Positions 1-9,318 of a stretch of DNA of 64,000 nt are shown here, piece by piece. The stretch is from the NCBI RefSeq assembly GCF_030272615.1, contig NC_081415.1, positions 600,243,644-600,307,643 on the forward strand, written 5' to 3'. The position numbers and the translations under genes are program-made. How positions within the stretch are numbered: position 1 is the first letter of the stretch; the number at the start of each line of letters is the position of its first letter. Origin of the DNA: Cryptomeria japonica (Eukaryota; Streptophyta; Pinopsida; Cupressales; Cupressaceae). The notes below the pieces were generated by a model. That model was not told where the DNA came from. It saw only the letters and a program-made list of their open reading frames with translations, and made no database searches.

Positions 1-55
1 ATGTCTTTTGTTTAATTTCTATTCAGCCTTTATTCCATATCAGTAAGCCTCTTCA
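1..55 (-). pseudogene. GypG gag fragment, part interrupted by CopNA1
   Basis: Read on the minus strand after removing CopNA1 (56-6797) and one copy of its target duplication, these bases continue the gag reading frame of 6803-7508 with an EEAY.YGIKAE-type stretch, as expected just after the IKLESVE segment. Two in-frame stops are present. The element runs off the left edge. Joining across the insertion is an inference from the shared frame and the CTTCA duplication at 51-55 and 6798-6802. Confidence 0.6.
51..55. repeat. Target site duplication of CopNA1 (left copy)
   Basis: CTTCA directly precedes the TGTTGG start of the left LTR and is repeated exactly at 6798-6802 directly after the CA end of the right LTR. 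A perfect 5-bp duplication fixes both ends of the element. Confidence 0.92.
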
Positions 56-782
56 TGTTGGTAATCGATACTCATTGGATTCATTTTGTTGTCATTGATG
101 ACAACAAGATCTGATGGAAGTCTTAAACCAACACTAGGAAGCATATACCGGTAGATACCGGCTTTGGAGTATTCAGGGCTACACCAGCATCAATACTTCA
201 TTGGAAGCCAACATCAAGGAGGATTTAATTAAATCATTTTATAATTATTATTTTCAAGGTTGACATTGAATATCTTTTATAAATGTATTGTAAGCTGACA
301 TAAGGCATATCATTTGTAATGGGTATATAGGTCAATCTTCTAGCTTATTTTTGTATAAGTGATGTGATACATGATATGTGTGGATATAGGAGAATATAGT
401 AGAACTGTATGATGCAAAATAGAGATCATTTTGTATGTGAATGCTATATCATGCAATGATTTATGGATAGCTTGGAAAGCATTCTTGGAGGAGAAGAGAT
501 ATCGGTAGCAGTTCAGAGTTTATGAAGCAATACAAAGTATAACCAAAACCAGAACTCCATTTGGCATAGGAGATGCATTCTTGAGTTCATTTTTCAGTAA
601 TTTACTTTGGTAGAAAGCCTGTAGTCAATGAGGCTCTTTAGTGATGAACAGTATGCTCTAGGAAGTGTGCCTTCCTACAAGTACAGGTCCCTATTATATG
701 TAATATATTTTCATATGACTAGTGAACTGATATTGTGGGTCACAAATCCCATCGTGGTTTTTACTCATTGAGGTTTTCCACG

Positions 783-789
783 TATAAAT
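783..789 (+). promoter_or_regulatory. TATA-like box of CopNA1 LTR
   Basis: TATAAAT occurs at the same place in the right LTR (6632-6638), about 170 bp before the LTR end. It is the likely core promoter of the element; the assignment rests on position and sequence only. Confidence 0.5.
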
Positions 790-904
790 TTTGTGTGTTA
801 TGGTGTTCATTTATGTGGATGGTTTATTTTCTTCTTTCTATATGTTTATTTGTTTACCGGTATATATGCATGGTCTAGAAAGTTAAAAACTATTCATTCT
901 GGCA

Positions 905-941
905 GAACACTGATTCACCCCCCCCCCCCCTCTTAGTGTTC
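905..941 (+). other. C-loop hairpin in CopNA1 left LTR
   Basis: GAACACTGA pairs with TTAGTGTTC (one G-U pair) around a loop TTCA plus a long C run. The right LTR has the perfect form at 6754-6784. The same loop with different paired stems occurs in CopNA2 and in the 43047-43848 solo LTR. Confidence 0.7.
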
Positions 942-956
942 TTGAATCCCAACAAT

Positions 957-968
957 TGTTATTAGAGC
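957..968 (+). other. Primer binding site of CopNA1 (initiator-Met tRNA type)
   Basis: The 12 bases beginning two bases after the LTR match TGGTATCAGAGC with two mismatches. This is the usual primer site of plant Ty1/copia elements. The intact version is present in CopNA2 at 34328-34339. Confidence 0.8.
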
Positions 969-1034
969 TTGGTACCTTGGAAGAAGTTTAATAGCTTGAG
1001 GAAGATGATAAAACTGGAATCTTTGAACATAGCT

Positions 1035-2168
1035 ATGGAGAAGTAACCTGAGATGGCTCTTGAGAACTATGATGTTGAAAGGATGAATAACTTGAAATTG
1101 AAAGAAGAATTGAATTATGCAAATGAATTCATTCTTATCCTACAAGAAAGGTTGTCATCTACTCAAGCCAAGAGAAAGAACTTTTGCAACAACTGGATGA
1201 TGAGGAGAAAAATGCTCTTAAGGAATAATGTCATAAACTAAGTCAAGCAAAACATGCTCATGAAGAATGAAATGCAAGATCTGACTATGAGGCTATCAAA
1301 AGATATTGAGGATAGAAAGAAGATGGAAGATAATCTTGTTATATCTCTAAAGAAAAAATTTGATGGATGTTGCAGATTGACTCATGAGAATAATCTATTG
1401 AGAACTGATTTGGCACACTCCCAGAATAATGAACAAGAACTTCAAAGATAAGTAACCACTCTAAGAGATGATCTAACTACTGCAAGTGAGTATAAAGAAA
1501 AAATTAGGATCAGTGTTGCATAGTTGGATGACTTATTCAAAAGACAAAGACAGATTGATGATTCTAGAGGACTTGGATTTGTACAAGGTGAAATCTTTGG
1601 TATTGTAAATGATGATCAAAAAATCGGTATGTAGAACTCATCGAAACATAGTAAACCAGTAAGGCAATCTAATGCTTATAAATTCAACGGTAGATGTTTT
1701 TTTTGCAATAAGTTTGGGCATATGGCTAAACAATGTAGAAATAAGGCAAATCAAAACTACAATTTTTTTCCTGGTCAATGCACAAATTGCAAGAAATATG
1801 GTCATAGATCAGAGGATTGCAGAATGAATGTTAAATGTCATGCATGTGGAAATTTTGGACATTTTGCTAATCATTGTAGGTCAATAAATGATACTGGATA
1901 TGTCAAAGTGATTCAAAAGAACAATGTTACATGTTATGCATGCAACAAAATAGGTCATATTGCTAAGTATTGCTGAAGAAAGACTCAACCGGTTAATAAT
2001 GATAAAGATAATGAGAAAGGAAAGAAGAAGGTAGATGAAATACAACAAGATCACACCAAGAGATGGGTTAGAAAATCTAAAGAACCAAGTGGAGATGGAT
2101 CCACACCGGTAACTCCACCGGTAGAACAGGGTATTCCTCCACCAATAGGAAATTCCACCAGTAACTGA
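1035..2168 (+). pseudogene. CopNA1 ORF1: Gag-like coiled coil plus four CCHC knuckles
   Basis: A single reading frame of about 378 codons is broken by several stops (near 1044, 1239, 1450, 1522, 1633 and at 1974), which look like C-to-T decay of Gln or Arg codons. The first 150 codons are charged and heptad-like (coiled coil). A DSRGLGF motif at about 1560 resembles the (D/K)xxGLGY segment ahead of the nucleocapsid in plant copia Gag. Four CCHC zinc knuckles follow: CFFCNKFGHMAKQC, CTNCKKYGHRSEDC, CHACGNFGHFANHC and CYACNKIGHIAKYC. A Lys-rich, Pro-rich tail follows. I see no UBN2-type capsid domain; there is little room for one after the PBS. Role inferred: RNA binding and packaging. Confidence 0.75.
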
Positions 2169-2503
2169 GGCATAAGCCTTAGGGGTTGGCAAATTCATTG
2201 CTAAATTTTGCATATTACCCCGGAAGAGGAGATCTGAAAGAGATATGGAGAATTATATTAATCATTGATGAAGGTCCACCCCATACATGATTGTGAAACC
2301 AACATTCATAGGGTTGTTTGGTAAAGCATTTATTACAAAAAATTAGGGTTTTACTCACTAATAAAAAGGGGTAAGTGAATTCATTTTCACTCACCGAGAA
2401 CTCAAGCATTCAGAGCGAAGTAAAGGCTAGTTAAGAGTGAGAAAAAGCATTGTGAAAGGATTTCAAGCAATTCACCGGTATTCACTTTCATGTATTTTTC
2501 AAA

Positions 2504-5500
2504 GTGACATCTGGATCTTCAGGTCCTACTTTCATTCCAAATCCCACCATTGTCAAAGTCAAGGATAGGTTAAGGCCAGTATTTAAGGAGGTTCCCAAAA
2601 TTGTTAAAAAGGAAGACTCTATGGGAGCATTTTCTAGGGTTCTTGACGGCATAATGTATGTTGAAGATGTGAGGGCATACATTCACTGCACCCCTGAGGA
2701 TTTAGGTACAGAGGACATCAAAAGCATGTATCAATCTATGATACTGGGAGAATCTGGAACCATCAAGCTAGAATACAAAGAAATTGAGGATCTAGGGTTA
2801 ACCGATATTCTGTACATACAGGAATCCAAAGATGAGGTTATCAGATATGTTTTAAGTAGGGTTCACAATGAATTTATTTGGCTAGATAGGCCTTACATGA
2901 TCACCAAGGATGCTATTCAAGTTTTCACCGGTTTACCCAGGATCGGACAAGAACCTGGCAAGAAAATTTCCAACATAGAGGTTGAGAAACTCACTAGTGT
3001 TGCACCTGATAGCAGATCAATGAGGATAAGCACAATCACCAACATGGATATAAAGTTTTCAAGCATGATCATAGGTTACAAGGTAACTCAATCAAACCAA
3101 TTGAATTTGTTTGCTAGTTCATACATTCATGTTGCATATCAGATGTTGAGGAACAATGTGAAGTATGATTTATGTGAATGGATGAGGAGTGAGTTGATGT
3201 TAAACCTTGGTAAGATCAAAGGAATCAAGAAAGGCACTTTTAGATATGGAAACTTGATTGTTTGTTTAATGCTTTACTTCCTGAATGAGCTACCTGGTCT
3301 AGGGAAGAAGCATTGGGATCATGACATACCAATAGGTATGCAGATCAAGGAAGCAATCACTGGTCTTGGTACCAGCAAAGATGAGAAACTTTGGGGGTAT
3401 TTTAAGACTTTTCAAGAAAACATGAGGCAAAGGGAGAGAATTTCAAAGAACATTGTGGAGAAGTATTCTACTGATATTTGTTTCATGGTAAAAACTGATG
3501 AAACCCTTATGGAAGCAGCTGAACCTAAGCACATATGGATTGTTGTGCTGAATATGAGGTGGATGATAGCATTTTTGAACTCTATACAAAGATGATGTTA
3601 GATTCTCCATTAGATGATAAGACATAACATTTTGGTACAGCAGGAGAGAAGGCTCTTGAAGTGAAACTAGTTTTAACAGGAAGAGAAGAGAAAAGAAAAT
3701 AGAAAAGATGTCTGCATATGTACAAGATGTGATTTATAAGATAGACACTCAAGTGGGTTCTAAATCCAAACAGGCAACTAAATTGGCAGAGGTTGGTACT
3801 GCAGAAGTAAAGAAGCCACAAGTTCACATTTTCCAAATCACTTCTGATTCTAATTCTAACGATAATGAACCTCTAGCTTTCAAAAGGGTACAAAGGAAGA
3901 ATATGGTAAAACCACCGGTAGAGAATAAGAAGGTAGAGCCTAGGAGGAGACTTGTTAGAAAGGCAACTAAGCCTATTGCACCTCCACCACCGGCAAGGAA
4001 GCCTATACAAAAGAGGAAACTAGTCACACAAGCAAAAAGAAGAAGGGTGATGATACTGGAACCGGTAAGACCACAATGACTTGTGCTGAGATTATTGATG
4101 AAATTACAAAAGATAGAGTATTGAAAAATATATCAAAGTATTATGAAGATTTAGAAGAGAATGAGAAAAATGAATTAGAAGAGGCTATTATGTTATATAT
4201 AGACATCTATAAGAAAGCCTTAGTTGAAATTTTGAAGGAGATACCTTTATCGTTGTATAATAAACTTGAGTCTAGGAGACTTGATGTTGTCAAGAGGGAT
4301 AGGGAGATTAAGGAAGTTGCACTTTTGGAATTGTGTGGTGCTGTAAATAATGAAGAAATGAAAAGATGTATAGACACTGCAAATAGGACAGTTTTCAGTA
4401 GTAAATCTCGGTAGATAAGCCTTATGTTGGGGAGAGTAAATGAGGTGGTAAATGAGACAAGTAAGGGATGGACCAAATTCTTTTAGAAAAACCTAGACTT
4501 TCTCACATCTCAAGAAGAATTTGCAAGGACAACAACTTCCACCATTCCTGACAAATCAAAAGGGAAGGGTATTTTGGGCAGTTCAACTATAGTTTTGACA
4601 CAACCGGTAGTAAATATAGATATTCAAACACAATTGGCAGCTATGGAGAGTGTACACTCTATACTGGCATAGAACATTTTTTAACAAAGCAATGTACAGG
4701 ACATTGGAAATACTATGGATAATACTCCACCGATAGTAACCGGCACTGCACCAAGTGGCAAAGCCACTGGTGCAAAAGAGGTTGAGATGGATAAGGTAAA
4801 AGCAACTGAGTCCATACTAGTAGGTAAAACTGATTCTCAGACAAAGTTTTTAGCAATTGACACTTCTCAGGTTGAGAAGAAATCAGTCTCTGAGTTGAGT
4901 CCAACTGAATTAATGATGATGGCTACTCAGAAATTACTGAAGGAAGGTACTATAGATAAAGGATTAATTGATCAATCGGTCTCAATATTGCATAGATTAA
5001 TTCTTGACTAACAGATTGAAGATGGAGCAAGCCCTTCCGGCAAGCTCAATATTCTAACCAAGCACATATCCAACAATTATCAATCTCTGTGGTAGATTGC
5101 AAACCGACAGGCTTTGAACAATTTCATAGCAGCAAAAAGAACAACTTTTGATCAGATTATAAACACAGAGAAGAATAAAATTGGGAACAAACTTATTCTT
5201 ATTGAGGTTTGTTTAAAATAATATATAAATATATACCGAGTGTCTTGTAACATAGAAAGTCTTATGGCTAATGTAGATAGAAGATTGAAGGAGTTATATG
5301 ATAAGATGGCTAAAATTTCTAACTCTTTTGATGGATTGACTGTGCTAACCACATCTGTTGATGGACAAATTTTGTCCTTGGAGAACCAAATTTTTTCTTT
5401 TGATAAGGAGAGAGATAAAATCATGGGAAGAGCAAGAAATCTAAGAGGATTGGTAAGTCCTAGACTAGATTCATTGGGTGTTCATAAGAAAGAGTGCATG

Positions 5501-5671
5501 GACATGATAGCTAAACCCACACCAGAAGATATCCAAGAGAAGGAAAGACTTGCCCACTTACTAAGTGGACTTGCATCTATTTCCGATACCTTCAAATCCG
5601 ACTGGGATACATATCTTCAGTTATTACAAAAGGCATACTCGGAAATCCTAAAGATGACTAAGCTCCAGTGA
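2504..5671 (+). pseudogene. CopNA1 ORF2: long protein of unknown function
   Basis: About 1056 codons, mostly in one frame, with a shift to another frame around 3600-4075 and several stops. The N-terminal 360 codons are intact and fold-like, with motifs such as YVEDVRAYIHC, VLSRVHNEFIWLD, KDAIQVFTGLPRIG and YDLCEWMRSELMLNL. A basic, Pro-rich linker with KPIAPPPPARKP follows. The last third is charged with coiled-coil character. CopNA2 encodes the same layout at 29053-32374 (VLSRVHDDFVWL, VEKYKDDICFEV). I do not recognise the family. It is not protease, RT, RNase H or integrase. The first codon in frame is GTG, so the real start may have mutated. The 3' end lies about 215 bp before the right LTR. 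Confidence 0.7.
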
Positions 5672-5724
5672 AACTAACAATATTGTTTTATTCTTTCAAT
5701 TCTTTCACTAGTATTTGGCATTAA

Positions 5725-5885
5725 TGTCAAAGGGGGAGTATGTACATATGTGAAAAAAAAATCAGAGAAAAATATCAGAGAAACACATGGAAGGATATCA
5801 GATGGAGTGTATTGCTCAGGGGGAGCATACCGGGAAGGAATCCATTTTTCACATGAGTGTTGCCATCAATGCCAAAGGGGGCGAT
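5725..5885 (+). other. Polypurine tract region of CopNA1
   Basis: Three G-rich boxes occur in 160 bp: TGTCAAAGGGGGAG at 5725-5738, CTCAGGGGGAGC near 5815, and GCCAAAGGGGGCGA ending just before the LTR at 5885. The last is the functional plus-strand primer site by position. CopNA2 has a comparable series. Confidence 0.7.
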
Positions 5886-6797
5886 TGTTGGCAATTTAGA
5901 CTCATTGGATTCATTTTGTTGTCATTGGCGTCAACAAGATCTGATGGAAGTCTTAAACTGGCACTAGGAAGCATATACCGACAGATACCAGCTTTGGAGT
6001 ATTAAGGGCTACACCGACACTAACATCAGCATCAATACTTCGTTGGAAGCCAACATCAAGGAGGATTTACTTAAATCATTTTGTAATTATTCTTGTCAAG
6101 GCTGACATTGAATATCTTTTTTAAATGTATTGTAAGCTGACATAAGGCATATCATTTGTAATGGGTATATAGGTCAGTCTGCTAGGTTATTTTTGTATAA
6201 GTGATGTGATACATGATATGTGTGGATATAGGAGAATATAGCAAAACTGTATAATGTGAAATATATGTATGAAGATCATTTTGTATGTGAATGTTGTATC
6301 ATGCAATGATCTATAGATAGCTTGGAAAGCATTCTTGGAGGAGAAGAGATATCAGTAGCAGTTCAGAGTTTATGAACCGGTACAAAGCAGAGACAGATTC
6401 AGAACTCTATTTGGCATAGGAGATGCATTCTTGACTTCATTTTCAGTAACTTACTTTAGCAGAAATCTTGTAGTTAGTGAGGCTCTTTAGTGATCAGCAG
6501 TATTCTCTAGGCAGTGTGCCTTCTTGCAAGTGCAAGCCCCTATTATATGTAATATCTTTTCATATGACCAATGAACTGATATTGTGGGTCACAAATCCCA
6601 CTGTGGGTTTTCCCCATTGAGGTTTTCCACGTATAAATCTTGTGTTATGTTTTTCATTTATGTGGATGGTTTATTTTCTCCTTTTTATATGTTTGTTTGT
6701 TTATCAGTTTATGTATGCATGGTATAAAAAGATAAAAATTGTTCATTCTGGTAGAACACTGATTCACCCCCCCTCTCAGTGTTCTTGGATCTCAACA
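5886..6797 (+). repeat. CopNA1 right (3') LTR
   Basis: 912 bp, TGTTGG to CTCAACA, aligned with 56-954 along its whole length. It contains the TATA-like box at 6632-6638 and the perfect hairpin at 6754-6784. CTTCA (target duplication) follows at 6798-6802. Confidence 0.92.
6754..6784 (+). other. C-loop hairpin in CopNA1 right LTR
   Basis: Perfect 9-bp stem GAACACTGA / TCAGTGTTC around the loop TTCACCCCCCCTC, 13 bases before the LTR end. Confidence 0.75.
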
Positions 6798-6802
6798 CTT
6801 CA

Positions 6803-7508
6803 ACACTCTCCAATTTGATCATACAGAGTTCATCTTGTATAGACATCTGCAATCCATTCAAATATCTTGCAATCTGTTGGACTTCATCATAAACATGTCT
6901 GGATCTAATGTTCAACTTGTAAAATGCTTCGGTGTACTCTTTCACACTAGATTCCTTCTGTCTCAGATTCTGCAACTTCTGGAACAAATCCACTTGATAA
7001 TTCACCGGGACAAACTTTGATTTTAACTTAGCAATCATCATATACCATGTCTTAATCTTTTCTTTACCTCTTCTTTGTCTATCAACTTGAAAATGCTCAC
7101 ACGAAAGAGATGCATGACCTTTCAACCGGGTACAGGCATATTTCAACTTCCTCTCTTCTGTAGTGTTTTCAAAATCTAAAATCTTCTCCATCTCTGAGAT
7201 CTAATCTATCAATCCATCTGAATCTAGCTTCCCATCATATTCTGGTGGGCTAAAATGAGTTTTAGTGTTTGCCCTTCCCAAAACCCTTAAAAAGCTTTCC
7301 TCCTCCGGATCAACCACCAATAGGTTCACTTGTTCTATCAAGGCTTCTTCTCCTTCATCTTTGCTTACATCCTCAATATTTCAGCCTCTTCTCTGGGTTG
7401 TCTCCACAACTTCTAACCAAGTTGTTATTCCTCGCAATATCTCCATTATAGCAGGGTCTGCATTCACATGCGCTCCACCATTCCTAATTTCTCTTCATGC
7501 CATTGATT
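6803..7508 (-). pseudogene. GypG gag (Ty3/gypsy capsid), broken
   Basis: The minus strand encodes a retrotransposon Gag of PF03732 type: PEYDGKLDSDG, then EERKLKYACTRLKGHASL, a WYMMIAKLKSKFVPVNYQ stretch, and SVKEYTEAFYKLNIRS. These are the usual conserved blocks of gypsy capsid. A stop and a frameshift lie near 7200-7230, and a Trp-Trp pair is mutated to Ser-Cys. CopNA1 cuts the frame at 6798. The N-terminus is weakly defined; a Met occurs near 7508. Its PBS (7586-7598) and LTR lie just upstream in element orientation. Confidence 0.75.
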
Positions 7509-7585
7509 CATGCTAGTCCTCTATAATTAAGCAATATGTCACCATACAACAAGATTTCAAGATATGCAACCTCTGGAATGAACTT

Positions 7586-7598
7586 CACTCTGATACCA
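7586..7598 (-). other. Primer binding site of GypG
   Basis: On the minus strand this reads TGGTATCAGAGTG, complementary to an initiator-Met tRNA 3' end, two bases after the LTR end TTTCA. It sets the element orientation and separates LTR from gag leader. Confidence 0.75.
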
Positions 7599-7600
7599 CT

Positions 7601-7874
7601 TGAAACAGTCACCAATGAGGAGGGACCTCAAGGAAATCAATCCAAACTGGTCAGCAAGAGTAAACACAACGGAAATACACAGATATGATGGAGGCAATGC
7701 AGAACATATAGTTTTATTGCATGAAATTTTATTACATCCAACTGGTAACAACCGTGTTACAACATACCGGCGCACAGGCCTGGTAGAATAGGTCACACCG
7801 GGACCTTGAATCAAAATATTTATCTTCTAAGCGCAGTCTATCTATCTGATACTTCCTAATCTTTTAATTGATTC
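7601..7874 (-). repeat. GypG 5' LTR, inner part
   Basis: The LTR ends TTTCA (element orientation) at 7601 next to the PBS. TatB, with its GATTC duplication at 7870-7874 and 52053-52057, interrupts it; the outer part resumes at 52058. No second LTR of this element is visible here. Confidence 0.65.
7870..7874. repeat. Target site duplication of TatB (left copy)
   Basis: GATTC precedes the left end of TatB and is repeated exactly at 52053-52057, 44 kb away, directly after the right end. This links the two outer halves as one element. Confidence 0.88.
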
Positions 7875-8064
7875 TATATGCGGGAAAATGCGGTGACAAA
7901 AATGAACAAGTCAGATTCAAAAGACCCACACACAAATGAGACTCTTGTTGCAAGTATATGAGTTGATACAATTAATTCAACTTCCCAAGGGAGGGGTGTC
8001 CCATTGTTCTCTATCTCATAGGATCCCTAAAGTCAATGTTTTGATCTCAGATCATTGAGCAAAT
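7875..8064 (-). repeat. TatB 3' LTR, distal part (split by TatA)
   Basis: 190 bp matching 50618-50807 of the right LTR, including GCGGGAAAATGCGG. The terminal TG has become TA. It continues at 24396 after TatA. The TatA left target duplication, CAAAT, is at 8060-8064. Confidence 0.88.
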
Positions 8065-9297
8065 TGTAGACACTTAAAAATAATTATTTTAAAGTTCCTG
8101 ACATAATTAATTTATTAATTATGCCAATTTTTAATTCCTCCTCAATATTAATTATTTATAATTAATATTGTCACTATGGTTTGTTGATTGATTTATTTAA
8201 TAAATCAATCCCCTTTTATTCTTCTAAAAATCCTCAATATTAAAACTCCTCAAATTCCTCCTCTTAACTAATTAATTTCAATTAATTAGTTAACCTAAGT
8301 GATTCCTACAAATCACCTTTTTCCTAATCCATCATTAACCTAATAAATTCTTCTAGAAACTCCTTAAACTCATTTAGCATTATTATTCTAATTTTTAATT
8401 CCCTCCATTCATTCTCTCTCCTAATCAAATCCTCCTACAAATCTAATCTACCCTAATCCCACCTAATCTTTCCTCTAATCCCTCTCCTAATGAGTTGCTA
8501 GTGGCTAATCATCATGATTAGCCACAAAGTCAACTCCTTGTCCCTTCCATCTAACCACTCTCCTTAAATGTTCTTTTCCTAGATTCCTCTAATCATCTCA
8601 TCTTCCAAGGAATTGTTAATTCCTCCTTATTCCTCCAATCCCCATGAGCATCCCTTTTGAAGAATTTTTAATTCTTCATTTCCATCCCTCAAGGAATATC
8701 TTATCCCTTATTCTTCTCAAGGCACATTGGAAAGTCTTCCCAATGAAACTTGAGGAGTGTGGAGACAAGAAATGCCTTTAAGGCATATCTCTTGGTCTCC
8801 ACACCTCCTCTTGGGCATTGTATGGGATCACAAGGAATCTTGACCCTCCATATGGGTCAATCCTAGCCCTCCATTTCTCCTCCTCTCTTCCTATAAATTG
8901 AGGACTCTATTCCCTCATATCTCATCTCCAAGTTTAGTAAATCCATGTTGCTAGCTTGTGCCTAGGAAACCATCCTTACCATGCCAAAATTAGCACTCAT
9001 CCATACTTAGCCATTTCATCCTTCAATCCTTAATCCATCACATCAATTTTTGCACAATATTGGAGAGCCAACCATATCAAGAAATCTAGGAGCAAATAAA
9101 CATCGTGTTAGAGGCATTTGGGCGCACTTCCACTTCATCCAAGCTCCATTTGAGGGAGAAGGTAAAAGTTTGCAAGGTATAAGCATTGTTTTCATGTTTT
9201 AATGTGGTTTGATTTATGTTCCATGTTTTAATATGTTTTAGTGTTTTGTTTGCATACTAAGCACCTGAATTCACTTTGTTTCTATTTACAATCTTCA
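8065..9297 (+). repeat. TatA 5' LTR
   Basis: 1233 bp, TGTAGACAC to TCTTCA. The TATA box CTATAAATTGAGG starts at 8891. Several AATTAATT-rich palindromic stretches fill the first 250 bp. It pairs with 23121-24390. Confidence 0.92.
8891..8900 (+). promoter_or_regulatory. TATA box of TatA LTR
   Basis: CTATAAATTG is conserved in the right LTR at 23984-23993. It lies about 400 bp before the LTR end, a normal place for the U3/R promoter of a long gypsy LTR. Confidence 0.6.
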
Positions 9298-9300
9298 TTC

Positions 9301-9318
9301 TGGCACGCTCGGTGGAAC
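9301..9318 (+). other. Primer binding site of TatA
   Basis: TGGCACGCTCGGTGGAAC starts three bases after the LTR end, as expected for a tRNA 3' CCA complement. The exact tRNA is not assigned. TatB uses a different site (TGGCGCCCACAGTGGGGC). Confidence 0.6.

Larger units (their letters stand above)
56..954 (+). repeat. CopNA1 left (5') LTR
   Basis: This 899-bp LTR starts TGTTGG and ends CCAACA. A TATA-like TATAAAT lies at 783-789, after a GAGGTTTTCCACG stretch shared with the right LTR. A C-rich-loop hairpin lies at 905-941. Its partner is 5886-6797. Confidence 0.92.
56..6797 (+). mobile_element. CopNA1, complete non-autonomous LTR retrotransposon (6742 bp)
   Basis: The element has two direct LTRs (56-954 and 5886-6797), both starting TGTTGG and ending CAACA, a perfect 5-bp target duplication, a primer site resembling the initiator-Met tRNA 3' end, and a purine tract before the right LTR. 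The 4.9 kb interior carries two decayed ORFs in element orientation: a Gag-like protein with CCHC knuckles and a long protein of unknown function. I see no protease, integrase, RT or RNase H motif in any frame. It lies in the gag of a minus-strand gypsy element. The termini are copia-like. The LTRs differ at roughly one position in ten over the first 125 bp by eye, so it is not recent. Confidence 0.9.
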